A stretch of 64,000 bases of DNA from Nostocoides sp. F2B08 (GCF_009184895.1 NZ_WESE01000003.1:248001-312000); one strand, 5' to 3'; shown: positions 19,875 through 31,100, counted from the first letter of the stretch. Notes: generated by a model from the sequence alone, not told the origin. A program made the numbers and translations.

Positions 19875-20696
19875 TCAGCGACCGGCGAGGATGAACGACA
19901 CGCCGTCCACGCGCGCGCGGAACTCACCGTCGGTGGCCAGCCGCTCCCCCACTCGGGTCGCGAGCGCCTGGATCTCGTCGGCTCCCAGTCCGGGCCGCAG
20001 CACGAGTCGGATCCCGAGCACCCCCTGACCGGCGGGCTCGCCCGGCACGAGGTCGTGGTCGAGGACGAGCTCCTCCCCGGCGAGGGCGTGACCGACGGAC
20101 TGGGCGACGAACGGGTCCTCGTGCCCGGGCAGCCAGTCGCGGCCCTGGGCCACCGCATACAGCATGCTCGGGCGAAGCACGAAGGCATCCGGGCCGGCGA
20201 CGTCGACGACGATGACGTCGCAGCTCTCGGTGATGGCCGCCTGCGCGGCGCGGGTCGCCTCGACGGGGATCGGGCGGGCCGTGGCGTCCCACGCCTGGAG
20301 AGCGGCGGTCCCGGTGAACACGGGGAGGGCCCGCTGCCCGTCCGGGGCGGTCAGGGTGACCATCGCCATGTCGCTCGTCTTCTCGACGAGACGACCGGCG
20401 ACCTCCTCGGTCTCACCCGGCACGGCGAGGACCGGGACGAGGAACCGGGACCGCGCCAGGGCGGCCATCCAGGCGCGCTCGTCGGCCGGGTTCGCCCGGG
20501 CGATGGCGAGTGCCTCGTCCGCGGCGCCGTCGTCGGCCTCGAAGCCGGTCGGGTCCAGGGTGCGTCCGCCGAACGTCTGTCCCGCGGAGTCCGAGGTGCG
20601 GGAGTCTGAGGTGCGGGGGTCGGAGGTGTGGGGCTCGTGGGTATGCGGTGGCCGGCCGCCCAGCTCGTCGGCGCCGTCGGTGCCGGGGCGGGTCAC
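19875..20696 (-). CDS. SseB-family protein
   Basis: 273 residues. The body resembles the SseB N-terminal domain: [32 protein letters not shown] and [15 protein letters not shown]. These proteins are widespread in actinobacteria and of uncertain function. The first 55 residues are low-complexity with repeated TSD units ([17 protein letters not shown]), encoded by near-identical 15-base repeats. The GTG start overlaps the priA stop (GTGA), so it is coupled to histidine synthesis only by position. Confidence 0.8.
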   Translation of the reverse strand: MTRPGTDGADELGGRPPHTHEPHTSDPRTSDSRTSDSAGQTFGGRTLDPTGFEADDGAADEALAIARANPADERAWMAALARSRFLVPVLAVPGETEEVAGRLVEKTSDMAMVTLTAPDGQRALPVFTGTAALQAWDATARPIPVEATRAAQAAITESCDVIVVDVAGPDAFVLRPSMLYAVAQGRDWLPGHEDPFVAQSVGHALAGEELVLDHDLVPGEPAGQGVLGIRLVLRPGLGADEIQALATRVGERLATDGEFRARVDGVSFILAGR

Positions 20697-21460
20697 GGTC
20701 GACCCGCCGCGTCGAGGGCCTCCGGAAGGGTGAAGGCGCCCGTGTAGAGCGCCGAGCCGACGATGGCGCCCTCGACACCGAGCGGCACGAGCGTGCGGAT
20801 CGCCGTGAGGTCCGCCAGCGTCGACACACCGCCGCTCGCGACAACGGGCCGGTCGGTCCGCGAGCAGACGTCACGGAGCAGTTCGAGGTTCGGGCCCTGG
20901 AGCATGCCGTCCTTGGCGACGTCGGTGACGACGTAGCGCGCGCACCCCTCGCGGTCGAGTCTCTCGAGCGTCTCCCACAGGTCGCCGCCTTCACGGGTCC
21001 ACCCGCGGGCGGCGAGCGTCGTGCCTCGGACGTCGAGCCCGATCGCGATCCGGTCGCCGTACCGGGCGATGGCCTCGGCGGTCCACTCGGGGTGTTCGAG
21101 CGCGGCGGTGCCCATGTTGACCCGGCGGCACCCGGTCGCGAGCGCCGCCTCGAGCGAGTCGGTGTCACGGATGCCACCGCTCATCTCGACCGCGATGTCG
21201 AGGCGTCCGACGATCTCGGCGAGCAGCTCGGCGTTCGAGCCGGTCCCGAAGGCGCGGTCGAGGTCGACGAGGTGGATCCACTCCGCACCCTGCTCCTGCC
21301 AGGCGAGAGCGGCCTCGACCGGGTCGCCGAACTCCCAGCCGCTGCCCGCGACGCCCTGCTGGAGCTGGACCGCGCGCCCGTCGCGGACGTCCACGGCGGG
21401 CAGGAGCTCGAGGCGGGGGGTGTCCGGGTCGGGGTCGGTGGATACGTCGTCTGTCGTCAC
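20693..21460 (-). CDS. priA: Phosphoribosyl isomerase A (HisA/TrpF bifunctional)
   Basis: 255-residue (beta/alpha)8 isomerase that converts ProFAR to PRFAR in histidine synthesis; in actinobacteria the same enzyme usually replaces TrpF in tryptophan synthesis. [10 protein letters not shown] carries the catalytic Asp24, [11 protein letters not shown] the second acid Asp180, and the phosphate loops are MSGGIRD and VASGGVS. GTG start with TAGGCT seven bases upstream (21468-21473). It sits apart from hisD-H, separated by an amidohydrolase and a small gene. Confidence 0.92.
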   Translation of the reverse strand: MTTDDVSTDPDPDTPRLELLPAVDVRDGRAVQLQQGVAGSGWEFGDPVEAALAWQEQGAEWIHLVDLDRAFGTGSNAELLAEIVGRLDIAVEMSGGIRDTDSLEAALATGCRRVNMGTAALEHPEWTAEAIARYGDRIAIGLDVRGTTLAARGWTREGGDLWETLERLDREGCARYVVTDVAKDGMLQGPNLELLRDVCSRTDRPVVASGGVSTLADLTAIRTLVPLGVEGAIVGSALYTGAFTLPEALDAAGRP

Positions 21461-21467
21461 CCGAGCC

Positions 21468-21473
21468 AGCCTA
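21468..21473 (-). promoter_or_regulatory. -10 of priA
   Basis: TAGGCT seven bases before the priA GTG; leaderless geometry, separate from the hisD promoter. Confidence 0.5.
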
Positions 21474-21502
21474 GTGACCGGGTGACGACGCTCCCGACCC
21501 CC

Positions 21503-22822
21503 TCACCCGAGCCAGCGCCGCGCCGCAGCGGTGAGCGCCGCGACGCCGACCCGCAGCGTCGGATCGGTGACCGGAGCGAAGTGCGGGGAGTGGTTCGAGG
21601 GCAGTCCGGCGACCACCGCCGCCACCTCCTCGATCGTCGACGCCCCGGCGAAGTGCCGCGGGTCCGAGCCGCCGAGGAGCCAGTAGGCGCACGGGGCGCC
21701 GGACTCGCGGGCGAGGATACCGACGTCCTCGCTGCCGGTGACGACTCCCGGGTCGACGACCATCACGCCGGGGAGATCGGCGAAGGCGCCGCGAAGGATC
21801 CCGCACGCGTCGGGGTCGTTGACCACGGCGGGGAAGGACTCGATCGGCTCCACCGTCGGCTCGCGGTCGCTTCCGGCTGCCAGGGCCTCGGCGCGCGCAT
21901 AGCGCTCGATGGTCGCCAGGACCGTCTCCCGGACCGCCGGGTCGAAGGTGCGCACGGTCAGCTCCAACGTGGCGTGGTCGGGGATGATGTTGGGCGCGGT
22001 GCCGGCGTGAAGCGAACCCACCGACACCACCGCCACGTCGCTGCCGCCGATGACCCGGGAGACGATCGACTGGAGACGGACGACGAAGGACGCCGCCATG
22101 AGCACGGGATCGTGGGTGGTCTCGGGGCGCGAGCCGTGGCCACCCTTGCCGTGGAGGGTGACCCGCAGCGAGTCCGAGGCGGCGAAGGCCGGACCGTCGT
22201 GGACGCCGAGGACGCCGGCTGGCAGCGGCGCCACGTGCTGGCCCAGAACGACGTCAGGAGTTCCGAACCGGTCGAACAGGCCATCGGCCACCATCGCGCG
22301 GGCCCCGCGGCCCAGCTCCTCAGCGGGCTGGAAGACCGCGATGACGCGTCCGGTCCACCCCGGGTCGGCGGCGAGGGAGTACGCGGCACCCAGCAGACAC
22401 GTCGTGTGGACGTCGTGGCCGCAGGCGTGCATGAGCGGGCGGCTCGTGCCGCTCGCGTCGAGCGTCGTCGCGGTGCTGGCGTAGTCGAGACCGGTCGCCT
22501 CCTCCACGGGCAGCGCGTCCATGTCCGCCCGCAGCAGGACGACCGGCCCGTCGCCGCGATCGAGGGTGCCCACGACGCCGGTGCCGCCGATACCCGTCGC
22601 CACGGTGAACCCCGCTGCCGCCAGGTGCTCGGCGGCGATCCCCGAGGTGCGGTGCTCCTCGAAGCCCAGCTCCGGGTTGGCGTGCAGGTCCCGGTAGACG
22701 GCAGCCGCGTCGAAGGCCCCGGCCGGCGGTGCATCCGGTTCGGTCTTCGCCGGCTCCGCTGCCTGCCCTGGTGACGTCCCGGGTGTCGTCGGTGCCGTCC
22801 CGGCTGTCGACACGGAGGACAT
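21503..22822 (-). CDS. M20 family amidohydrolase
   Basis: Metal-dependent hydrolase related to hippurate/N-acyl-amino-acid hydrolases (M20D), about 439 residues. HACGHDVHTTCLLGAA carries zinc ligands, EELGRGA the catalytic glutamate, and HGKGGHGSRP the dimerisation-domain histidine. The N-terminus has a Thr/Pro/Ala-rich lead (STAGTAPTTPGTSPG) before the enzyme fold. Start taken as the second in-frame Met (22822) because GTGAGG lies seven bases upstream; a GTG four codons earlier is the alternative. It interrupts the usual hisH-hisA order. Confidence 0.85.
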   Translation of the reverse strand: MSSVSTAGTAPTTPGTSPGQAAEPAKTEPDAPPAGAFDAAAVYRDLHANPELGFEEHRTSGIAAEHLAAAGFTVATGIGGTGVVGTLDRGDGPVVLLRADMDALPVEEATGLDYASTATTLDASGTSRPLMHACGHDVHTTCLLGAAYSLAADPGWTGRVIAVFQPAEELGRGARAMVADGLFDRFGTPDVVLGQHVAPLPAGVLGVHDGPAFAASDSLRVTLHGKGGHGSRPETTHDPVLMAASFVVRLQSIVSRVIGGSDVAVVSVGSLHAGTAPNIIPDHATLELTVRTFDPAVRETVLATIERYARAEALAAGSDREPTVEPIESFPAVVNDPDACGILRGAFADLPGVMVVDPGVVTGSEDVGILARESGAPCAYWLLGGSDPRHFAGASTIEEVAAVVAGLPSNHSPHFAPVTDPTLRVGVAALTAAARRWLG

Positions 22823-22949
22823 CGAACACCTCACTCGCGGGTCTGCAGCGGCTGACGGCCCCGGGACTCAGGCCCGGCGTGGCCACATCCTTCCACAACC
22901 CTTCTTCAGAAACGGCTGGGCGCGGTCACCGACCGCTACACACGCGCGT

Positions 22950-23350
22950 GTGGAGAAGCGCACCGACGACTCCGGCGACCAGGAGTCCTTCGCGCGACGA
23001 ATCGCGGATCGGGTGGCCGGCCCCGTCGACGCCTTCCAGATCATGACCGAGGCCGACGAGGAGAAGGCCGACGCCGCTCTCGAGAGCCTCCTCGACGCCG
23101 ATTCGGCGGAGGATCTCGTTCTGCACGAGACGGCCAGGGCGGCCCGGCCACTCGCCGATCCCGACCGGTTCGGCTCCGCCCACCGGGCCGTCGTCCGCGC
23201 CTACAGGACCTCTGGGACGCCGTCGGAGACGCCGGAGTGCCACCGAGGGACGCCAGCCGCAGGTTCGTCGCGGTCGCCACGCTGCTCCTTGTCCTCGGCT
23301 GGGTGATCGCCCCCATCGCCGCAGCGGCGTTGTACCGGTTCACCCTCTGA
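22950..23350 (+). pseudogene. Frameshifted small membrane protein gene
   Basis: GTG start, then 84 sensible residues ending GSAHRAVVRA; at about 23199-23203 the coding sense jumps to the next frame, which continues LQDLWDAVGDAGVPPRDASRR, a hydrophobic helix VAVATLLLVLGWVIAPIAAAA and YRFTL before TGA at 23348-23350. Restoring one base after position 23200 joins the two halves into one protein of about 133 residues with an acidic helical front and a C-terminal membrane anchor. The site is not a slippery heptamer, so a deletion or sequencing error is likelier than programmed shifting. Confidence 0.6.
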
Positions 23351-23429
23351 CCCGCTACAACGCAAGCGTCCGTAGCGACCCGGCGCGACCCTGACCGCCA
23401 GGCGCCAGCGGGCGGTCCCGAAGAGCGTG

Positions 23430-24074
23430 TCAGAGGGTCTGGAGCCAGTTGCGCAGGAGCGCCAGGCCGGCCTCGCCGGACTTCTCCGGGTGGAACTGGG
23501 TTGCGGTGAGGGGGCCGTTCTCGACGGCGGCCACGAAGGACTCGCCGTGGGTCGACGTCGTCACCCTGGGCGCCACGACCGTGAACGCGCCCGTCGGGAC
23601 CGGCATCTCCCACTCGCGCACCGCATACGAGTGGACGAAGTAGAAGCGTTCGTCCTCGATCCCCGCGAACAGCGCGGATCCCACGGCGGCCCGCACGTGC
23701 GACCAGCCCATGTGCGGCACGATGTCGGCCCGTAGTCGCTCGACCCGTCCGGGCCACTCCCCCAGGCCGGGTCGGGGCGTCGGGCTCGGCTCGTCGGAGC
23801 CCTCGAACAGCACCTGCATCCCGACGCAGATGCCGAGGACGGGGCGACCACCCGCGAGGCGACGGTCGATGAGGAGCGGACCGTGGGCCGCCGACAGCTG
23901 TTCCATGCACGAGTGGAAGTTGCCGACGCCCGGCACGAGCAGCCCGTCTGCTGCGAGGACGGCGTCGGGGTCTCCCGTCAGCTCGACGACGGCGCCGACG
24001 TGCTCGAGGGCGCGCACCGCCGAGCGGACGTTGCCGCTGCCGTAGTCGAGGACGACGACGGACGGTCCGGTCAT
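23430..24074 (-). CDS. hisH: Imidazole glycerol phosphate synthase, glutaminase subunit
   Basis: 214-residue class I glutamine amidotransferase that supplies ammonia to His[13 protein letters not shown] has the nucleophile Cys83; QFHPEKSG near the C-terminus gives His195 and Glu197. [10 protein letters not shown] is the oxyanion strand region. The ATG overlaps the preceding stop as ATGA. hisF is not in the window. Confidence 0.95.
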   Translation of the reverse strand: MTGPSVVVLDYGSGNVRSAVRALEHVGAVVELTGDPDAVLAADGLLVPGVGNFHSCMEQLSAAHGPLLIDRRLAGGRPVLGICVGMQVLFEGSDEPSPTPRPGLGEWPGRVERLRADIVPHMGWSHVRAAVGSALFAGIEDERFYFVHSYAVREWEMPVPTGAFTVVAPRVTTSTHGESFVAAVENGPLTATQFHPEKSGEAGLALLRNWLQTL

Positions 24075-24679
24075 CGGGTCTGCTCCTCGCGAAGGTCGTC
24101 TGCGGTGAGGGAGGCGAAGGTCTCCACGGACTTCTCCTCAGGCTCGGTCACGGGCACCGCGCGGGGGGCGCCGAGGATGAGGTCGACCGCCGGCAGGTCG
24201 AGGGCGAGCATGACGCCGGTGAGCCACTCGTCCGCACCGGCGCGGTGCGTCCGCAGGGCCTCGAGGACTCGGCCGCGAGCACCGGGGCGCCCGGCCGCGG
24301 CGGCGAGGTCGGCGATGCTCGGGGCGGGCAACGGCGGAAGGGTATGCGTGCCGCGCCCCGGCGTCCAGGCCAACCATGCGGTGCTCGGGCGCACCCTGCC
24401 GAACTGGAGGGTGAGCAGGCCCCGCTCCCCCGCCTCGTCACGGGTGACGAAGAAGCCGATGCCGGGCCGCTGGCTGCGGCGCAGCGGATGACCCGCGAGC
24501 GCCGGCACGACCGCGTCGTAGGGCTCCCCCACCCGGGTCTGGGACTCGGCGGGGCAGATGCCGACCCACGCGCCGGCGGGCACGACGTGGGCCGCGACGA
24601 CTCCGCGGCGCACCCACGCCTCGGTCTCTGAGGGGGTGCCCTTGACCAGGAGCACGCCGCGTACGTTCACCGGCCGCAT
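24071..24679 (-). CDS. Conserved hypothetical protein between hisB and hisH
   Basis: About 202 residues, soluble, no family recognised. Starts [16 protein letters not shown], later [17 protein letters not shown] and [16 protein letters not shown]. Its stop overlaps hisH (ATGA), so it is translated with the pathway. Start uncertain: the ATG at 24679 has an AGGAG almost too close; GTG codons up to 24721 are alternatives. Position alone links it to histidine synthesis. Confidence 0.65.
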   Translation of the reverse strand: MRPVNVRGVLLVKGTPSETEAWVRRGVVAAHVVPAGAWVGICPAESQTRVGEPYDAVVPALAGHPLRRSQRPGIGFFVTRDEAGERGLLTLQFGRVRPSTAWLAWTPGRGTHTLPPLPAPSIADLAAAAGRPGARGRVLEALRTHRAGADEWLTGVMLALDLPAVDLILGAPRAVPVTEPEEKSVETFASLTADDLREEQTR

Positions 24680-24770
24680 CCTCTCCTGTCGCCGACTGGT
24701 CACGGTCACATCGTGCCGCACGCCCGGACCCGCGCGGGGTTCCCGGTGGCGTGTCCCGCGCCTGGACCGC

Positions 24771-25403
24771 TTAGAGGACGCCCTTGGCGCTCGGGACTCC
24801 CTGGACGCGGGGGTCGCGGGCGACGGCCGCGCGCAGAGCCCGAGCGATCGCCTTGAACTGGGCCTCGACGATGTGATGCGGGTCGCGCCCTGAGATCACG
24901 CGAACGTGCAAGGCGATGCCGGCGTGGTGTGCGAGGGTCTCGATGACGTGGCGCGTGAGCGAGCCGACGTACTGGCCACCGATGACGACGTACTCCTGAC
25001 CCGACGGCTCTCCCACGTGCACCGCATAGGGCCGGCCCGCGACATCCACGACCGCCTGGACGAGGGCCTCGTCGAGCGGGACGGTGGCGTCGCCGAAGCG
25101 GCTGATGCCCGTCTTGTCGCCGAGCGCCTCCTTGAGCGCGTCGCCGAGCAGGATCGCGACGTCCTCGACCGTGTGGTGGGCGTCGACGTCGATGTCGCCG
25201 GTGGCCTCGATGTCGAGGTCGATGAGGGAGTGCTTGGCCAGCGACAGAAGCATGTGGTCGTAGAACCGAACGCCCGTCGAGACGGTGCCGCGGCCGGTGC
25301 CGTCGAGGTCGATCCGCACGCTCACCGAGCTCTCCGAGGTCGTGCGGGCCAGGCTGGCGGTGCGGTGGGTGGCACGGTCGTCGGTTGGGTCGTCGGTGCT
25401 CAT
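24771..25403 (-). CDS. hisB: Imidazoleglycerol-phosphate dehydratase
   Basis: 210-residue Mn-dependent dehydratase. [16 protein letters not shown] and [17 protein letters not shown] are the two duplicated metal-binding motifs; [13 protein letters not shown] is a third histidine site. It is the monofunctional form without the phosphatase domain, as in actinobacteria. The ATG overlaps the hisC stop. Uses TAA, rare in this window. Confidence 0.96.
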   Translation of the reverse strand: MSTDDPTDDRATHRTASLARTTSESSVSVRIDLDGTGRGTVSTGVRFYDHMLLSLAKHSLIDLDIEATGDIDVDAHHTVEDVAILLGDALKEALGDKTGISRFGDATVPLDEALVQAVVDVAGRPYAVHVGEPSGQEYVVIGGQYVGSLTRHVIETLAHHAGIALHVRVISGRDPHHIVEAQFKAIARALRAAVARDPRVQGVPSAKGVL

Positions 25404-26620
25404 GCGGTCTCCCGGCGGGACGAAGGGGCGGGCTGAGGGCAGGGTCGGGGGCTGGGGCTGTCGGCGGTCGGTCCGGCGGAACCGCCGAGGACGGCGGCGA
25501 GGGCGTCGAGGAACGCGGTCGTCTCCGCCTCCGTGCCGGCCGTCACCCGAAGATAGTGGGCGATGCCGACGTCGCGGACGAGGACGCCCCGGTCGAGCAG
25601 CGCCCGCCACGTGGAGGCCGAGTCCGGGAGGAGGCCGAAGAGGACGAAGTTGGCGTCGCTCGGCACGGGCGTCAGGCCGAGGTCGGGCAGTGCGGCCACG
25701 ATGCGGTCGCGCTGGGCCTTGATCGCGCCGACGGTCGCGAGCATGAGGTCGGTGTGCTCGAGGGCGGCGAGGGCGACCGCCTGGGTCTGGGTGCCGAGGT
25801 GATAGGGCATCCGCACCAGTCGCAGGGCGTCGGTCAGGGACGGGTCGGCCGCGAGGTATCCGAGCCGGGCGCCGGCGAGGGCGAACGCTTTGCTCATCGT
25901 GCGGGTGACGACGAGTCGCGGGCGTCCGGCGAGCAGCGTCAGCGCGGACGGCGTGTCGTCTCGGGCGAACTCGGCGTAGGCCTCGTCGACGACGATCAGG
26001 GCGTCGGGGGCGGCGTCGTGCACGGCCTCGACGACGTCGAGCCCGAGGGCGGTGCCCGTCGGGTTGTTCGGGGAGCACAGGAAGATCACGTCGGGAGCGT
26101 GCTCACGCACCTGTGCCGCGGCGCTCTCCGCGTCGAGATCGAAGGGCCGGCCCCCCTCGGGGCCGTCCGCCCCGAGCATGCCGCGCATTCCGTCGACCCA
26201 GCGGGTCCCGGTGGTGCGGGTGATGATCGGGTGCATGGAGTAGGCGGGCGTGAAGCCGAGAGCGCTTCGTCCCGGTCCCCCGAACGCCTGGAGCAGGTGG
26301 AGCAGGACCTCGTTGCTGCCGTTGCCCGCCCAGACCTGCTGCGGGCCGATCGCCGTGCCGGAGCGGGAGAGGTATGCTGCGAGCGCCTTCCGCAGGTCGG
26401 TGAACTCACGGTCGGGGTAGCGGTTCAGGCCCGACGCGGCCGCACGGACGGCCGCCGTGATCGACTCGACGACGATCTCCGGAACGGGGTAGGAGTTCTC
26501 GTTCGTGTTCAGCGCCACGGGGACATCGAGCTGCGGCGCGCCGTACGGCGACTGACCGCGCAGGTCAGGGCGCAGCAGCGCGTCGATCTCCGGGCGCAGG
26601 CCCGGACTCCTCGAGGTCAC
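25400..26620 (-). CDS. hisC: Histidinol-phosphate aminotransferase
   Basis: 406 residues of fold-type I PLP enzyme. [10 protein letters not shown] near the front, GNGSNEVL phosphate site, [21 protein letters not shown] (Asp for the ring nitrogen) and [17 protein letters not shown] with the Schiff-base lysine. GTG start four bases after the hisD stop, with GGAG in the end of hisD as Shine-Dalgarno. The C-terminus adds a Pro/Ser-rich tail ([14 protein letters not shown]) beyond the enzyme fold. Confidence 0.95.
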   Translation of the reverse strand: MTSRSPGLRPEIDALLRPDLRGQSPYGAPQLDVPVALNTNENSYPVPEIVVESITAAVRAAASGLNRYPDREFTDLRKALAAYLSRSGTAIGPQQVWAGNGSNEVLLHLLQAFGGPGRSALGFTPAYSMHPIITRTTGTRWVDGMRGMLGADGPEGGRPFDLDAESAAAQVREHAPDVIFLCSPNNPTGTALGLDVVEAVHDAAPDALIVVDEAYAEFARDDTPSALTLLAGRPRLVVTRTMSKAFALAGARLGYLAADPSLTDALRLVRMPYHLGTQTQAVALAALEHTDLMLATVGAIKAQRDRIVAALPDLGLTPVPSDANFVLFGLLPDSASTWRALLDRGVLVRDVGIAHYLRVTAGTEAETTAFLDALAAVLGGSAGPTADSPSPRPCPQPAPSSRRETA

Positions 26621-26624
26621 CGGC

Positions 26625-27956
26625 TCACTCCAGCTCGGGCAGGCGGGCGATGATCGCGTCACCGTGGCCGGGCAGGTCCTCGGCACGGGCCAGCGCGACG
26701 ACGTGGGCGCCCACCTCGCGCAGCGCGTCCCGGTCGTACTCGACGACGTGGATGCCGCGGAGGAAGGACTGCACGGACAGGCCGCTGCTGTGGATGGCGC
26801 AGCCACCGGTCGGGAGGACGTGGTTGGAGCCGGCGCAGTAGTCGCCGAGGCTGACCGGAGCCCACGTGCCGACGAAGACGGCACCGGCGTTGCGCACCCG
26901 GGCGGCGACCTCTGCCGCGTCCGCGGTGTGAATCTCGAGGTGTTCGGCAGCGTAGGCGTTGACGACATCGAGTCCGGCGTCGACATCGTCGACGAGGACC
27001 ACCCCGGACTGGGGGCCCGCCAGCGCCGTGCCGACCCGCTCCTGGTGCTTGGTCCGGGCCACGCGCCGCTCGAGGGCGGCGGCGACCGAGTCGGCGAACT
27101 CGGCGCTGTCGGTGACGAGCACCGAGGCGGCCAGCGGGTCGTGCTCGGCCTGGCTGATCAGGTCGGCCGCCACGTGCTCTGCGTCGGCCGTGGCATCGGC
27201 GAGGATCGCGATCTCGGTGGGTCCGGCCTCGGCGTCGATGCCGATGAGCCCCTTGAGGAGTCGCTTGGCGGCCGCGACGTAGATGTTGCCCGGGCCCGTG
27301 ACGAGGGAGACCGGCTCACAGACCTGGTCGGCGTCGTCGAAGCCGTAGGCGAAGCCGGCGACCGCCTGCGCTCCACCCATGGCGTACACCTCGTCGACCC
27401 CGAGGAGGGCGCAGGCGGCGAGGATCGTGGGGTGCGGCCAGCCCGTGAACCCCTGAGGTGCCTCCCGCTGGGGCGGACTGGCGACGGCGACGCTGCCGAC
27501 CTCGGCCAGCTGGGCCGGGACGACGTTCATGACCACGCTGCTCGGGTAGACCGCGAGCCCGCCCGGGACGTAAAGGCCCACCCGGTCGACCGGCACCCAC
27601 CGCTCGGTGACCCGCCCACCACGGCTGACCTGGGTCACACCGTCGGTGCGCCGCTGGTCGGCGTGCACGAGCCGCGCACGCCGGATCGACTCCTCCAGCG
27701 CCTCACGGACGGTCGGGTCGAGGGCGTCGAGCGCGGCGGTGATGACCTCGGCGGGCACGCGGAGCCGCTGCGGGCGGACGCCGTCGAACCGCTCGGCCGC
27801 CGCATACAGCGCCTCTGCCCCACGCTCGCGCACGTCCTCGCAGATCGGACGGACCGTATGCAGGGCCGCCTCGACGTCGAACTCGGCGCGCGGCAGGGCC
27901 GTGCGCAGGTCTCGCAGCGTGAGGCTGCGTCCACGCAGGTCGAGGACGGACATCAT
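26625..27956 (-). CDS. hisD: Histidinol dehydrogenase
   Basis: 443 residues; catalyses the last two oxidations of histidine synthesis with NAD and zinc. [10 protein letters not shown] supplies Gln and His zinc ligands, [16 protein letters not shown] contains the family signature and catalytic region, and [13 protein letters not shown] is part of the nucleotide site. Starts at the first of two ATGs (27956 or 27953). TAGACT (27964-27969) seven bases upstream marks a leaderless promoter for hisD-hisC-hisB and following genes. Confidence 0.95.
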   Translation of the reverse strand: MMSVLDLRGRSLTLRDLRTALPRAEFDVEAALHTVRPICEDVRERGAEALYAAAERFDGVRPQRLRVPAEVITAALDALDPTVREALEESIRRARLVHADQRRTDGVTQVSRGGRVTERWVPVDRVGLYVPGGLAVYPSSVVMNVVPAQLAEVGSVAVASPPQREAPQGFTGWPHPTILAACALLGVDEVYAMGGAQAVAGFAYGFDDADQVCEPVSLVTGPGNIYVAAAKRLLKGLIGIDAEAGPTEIAILADATADAEHVAADLISQAEHDPLAASVLVTDSAEFADSVAAALERRVARTKHQERVGTALAGPQSGVVLVDDVDAGLDVVNAYAAEHLEIHTADAAEVAARVRNAGAVFVGTWAPVSLGDYCAGSNHVLPTGGCAIHSSGLSVQSFLRGIHVVEYDRDALREVGAHVVALARAEDLPGHGDAIIARLPELE

Positions 27957-27963
27957 GATCTCG

Positions 27964-27969
27964 AGTCTA
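27964..27969 (-). promoter_or_regulatory. -10 of the his operon (hisD)
   Basis: TAGACT seven bases before the first hisD ATG. Confidence 0.55.
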
Positions 27970-28023
27970 CGAGCGCGTCTGCGGTGCCCCCGAACCCGTC
28001 TCACCGCCCCCGGCCGCCGCCTG

Positions 28024-28102
28024 TCCTTTCTCTCTCCCGGAGAGAAAGGAGTCCTTCGGGACGGAAGGTTTCCTTCCCGAAGCGAGAGGTTCCGTCCCGA
28101 AG
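28024..28102. terminator. Nested inverted repeats between glnE and hisD
   Basis: Two perfect inverted repeats: TCCTTTCTCTC/GAGAGAAAGGA (28024-28034 and 28040-28050, loop of 5), and CTTCGGGACGGAA/TTCCGTCCCGAAG (28054-28066 and 28090-28102) with an inner GGAAGG-TTT-CCTTCC that competes with the longer stem. They follow the glnE stop on the minus strand and precede the hisD promoter, so they most likely end glnE transcription. Confidence 0.6.
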
Positions 28103-28124
28103 CGAGCGCGGGCGCTGCGAGAGG

Positions 28125-31100
28125 TCAGTCGTAGAAGAGCTGCTCGTGAGCCGTTCGGGCGCGGCGAGCATAGCGGCGGTAGGTGTCGGTGAGCATCTCG
28201 CCCGAGCCCGCGGGCATGCCGAGGATCCTGGCCACCCCGTCGGCCTCGCGCGGGTCGCTGGGCAAAGACTCCAGACCGCGCGAGCGGAACAGCACCCCGG
28301 CGTTGCGGATCCGCGACGCCAGCTCCCACGCCCGCCGCAGATCCGTGCCGCGCTCGTCGTCGATGAGTCCGGCGGCGACAGCCGCGTCGAGGGCCTCGAG
28401 CGTCGACGGCGTCCGCAGCGACGGTTGCTCGTGAGCGTGGCGGAGCTGGGTGAGCTGGACGACCCACTCGACGTCGGACAGACCCCCGTGTCCGAGCTTC
28501 AGGTGCGTCTTGCGGTCCGCGCCCCGGGGCAGCCGCTCGGCCTCCATGCGCGCCTTGAGACGGCGGATGTCCCGCAGCTGCTCCGCGCTCAGGCCACCCT
28601 CGGGCCAGCGCAGCGGGTCGATGAGACCGACGAAGCGCTCCGCGAGCGACTCGTCGCCGGCCACCGGCGTCGCTCGGACAAGCGCGTGGCGCTCCCACAC
28701 GTGCGCCCAGCGACCGTAGTACTCGGCATAGGAGGCGAGCGAGCGCACCAAGGGCCCGTTCTTGCCCTCGGGCCGCAGGTCGGTGTCGATCTCGACGATC
28801 GGGTCCGGCCCACGCTGCCCGAGGACCTTGACGAGCTCCTTGACGATCTCCACGGCCTGGTCCTGGGCCGCCTGCGCATCGACGCCGTCCGAGCCGCCCT
28901 CCACCGGGTCGTGGACGAACAGGACGTCGGCGTCCGACCCGTAGCTCTGCTCGCCGCCCCCGAGGCGTCCCATCCCCACGACGAGCATGCGGGTGAGCGG
29001 GCGACCTCCCGTGCGGGCGACGACATCCTTGGTGACCTGCTCGAGCGCCACCTCGATCAGGGCGGTCGTCACCGCCGTCAGGGCGGCACCCACCTCGCCG
29101 AGCCCGATGCGTCCGGTCAGGTCGGCGACGGCGATGCGGAAGAGCTCGGAGCGCCGGATCACCCGGGCGGCGGCGATGGCGTCGACAGCGGTGTCCCGAC
29201 GGCCGGCGGCCGCCCGCATACGCGTGAGGATCTCGTCGCGGGTCCGCGGGCTCAGGCCCTTGGGGTCACCGAGGAACTGGACGCTCTCCGGCGCCTGCTC
29301 GAGCAGGTCGCCGGCATAGCGGGACCGTGCCAGGGTGTGGGCGAGGCGCTCGGCGGCGGACCCCTCGTCCCGCAGCAGGCGCAGGTACCACGGCGTCGAG
29401 CCGAGCTCGTCCGAGATCCGGCGGAACGCGAGCAGTCCCGCATCGGGGTCGGCCTCGTCGGCGAACCAACCGAGCATGACGGGCAGCAGCTGCCGCTGCA
29501 GGGCGGCCCGCCGGGACGGCCCCTCTGTGAGCGCCTCGAGGTGTCGCAGCGCCCCGCGCGGATCGCGGAAACCCAGGGCCGAGAGCCGCTCGCGGGCGGC
29601 CTCGGGGGTCAGGCGGGCCTCGTCGCGGGAGAGCCGCGCGACCGCGGACAGCAGCGGCCGGTAGAAGATCCGCTCGTGGAGGCGGCGCACCTCGCGCTGG
29701 CGGGCCCGCCACCGCGCGACGATCTGCTCGTCGGGCTGGCTGCGCAGCCCGAGAGCCCGCCCGAGCCGCCGCAGGTCCCCGGCGCCGCTCGGCATGACGT
29801 GGGTGCGCCGCAGTCGGTGCAGCTGGATGCGGTGCTCCAGGGTGCGCAGGAAGCGGTATGCGTCGGCCAGCGTCGCGGCGTCCTCCCGACCGACGTACCC
29901 GCCGGCCGACAGGGCGGCGAGCGCCTCGAGGGTGTTGCGGGACCGCAGGGCCTCGTCGCTGCGACCGTGGACCAGCTGCAGCAGCTGGACGGAGAACTCG
30001 ATGTCCCGCAGCCCGCCGGGACCGAGCTTGATCTGGCGGTCGGCCTCGGCCCTGGGGACGTGCTGCTCCACGCGGCGGCGCATCGCCTGGACCTCGTCGA
30101 CGAAGTTCTCGCGGGAGGCGGCCTGCCAGACGAACGGGTTCATGGCCTCGATATAGGCCTGGCCGACCTCGGCGTCGCCGGCGACCGGGCGCGCCTTGAG
30201 TAGCGCCTGGAACTCCCACGTCTTGGCCCATCTCTCGTAGTAGGCCCGGTGCGAGGCGACCGTGCGCACCAGCGGCCCGGCCTTGCCCTCCGGCCGCAGG
30301 GCCGGGTCGACCTCCCAGAGGGAACCCGCGGCCGTATGCGCGCCGCAGACCCGCATCACGCGCGCCGCGAGGTCTGCGGCCAGGGCCGTCGACACGGCCT
30401 CGTCGACCGGCTCGCCGTCCGGTCCGACGCCGGGCTCGGCGACGAAGATGACGTCGACGTCGGAGATGTAGTTGAGCTCCCGACCTCCCGTCTTGCCCAT
30501 GGCGATCACCGCGAGCCGCGTCTGCTCCGCGGCCGGTCCGAGTTCCCCGGACGCGATGACGAGCGCGGCCTCCAGCGCCGCGGCGGCGAGGTCGGCGAGT
30601 GCCTCGGCGCTGCGCTCGAACCGCTCGGTCGGCTCCTCGGCGGTCACGTCGAGCGCCGCGATCCCGAGGAGCTGCTCGCGGTAGGCGATCCGCAGGACGT
30701 CGACCGGGTCGGCGGCATCCCCCTCCTCGGATCCGGCCGCTGCGCGTTCCTCCATGGCGTCGCGGACAGCGCCGACGAGACGGTCCATGCGCTCGTGCGC
30801 GCTGAGGTCGACGGCCTCGGCGACGGCGCGCCACTGCCCCGGATGGGCGACGAGATGGTCCGCGAGGGCGACGGACGCGCCGAGCACCTTCGTCACCCGT
30901 TCCCGCGCCTGACCGGGCGAGGAGAGCGCGGAGGTGACCGCCGCATACAGCCCGGCGTCTGCGGAGGCCGTCTCCATGAGCCGGACCATGCCGAGGGCCG
31001 CCGCGTCGGGGTCGGCGGTGCGGCTCAGGCTCGCCGCGAGTCCCTCGTCCTCGATCCGCTCGGTGGTGTGGATCAGGTCGGCGACCGCCGGGTCCGACAG

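Noticed and set aside
23195-23205. Programmed -1 frameshift
   Set aside because: No slippery heptamer and no downstream structure; a simple indel explains it.
26664-30203. 1179-codon plus-strand open frame over hisD and glnE
   Set aside because: Antisense shadow of two well-supported genes; composition Arg/Gly/Asp-rich with no motifs.
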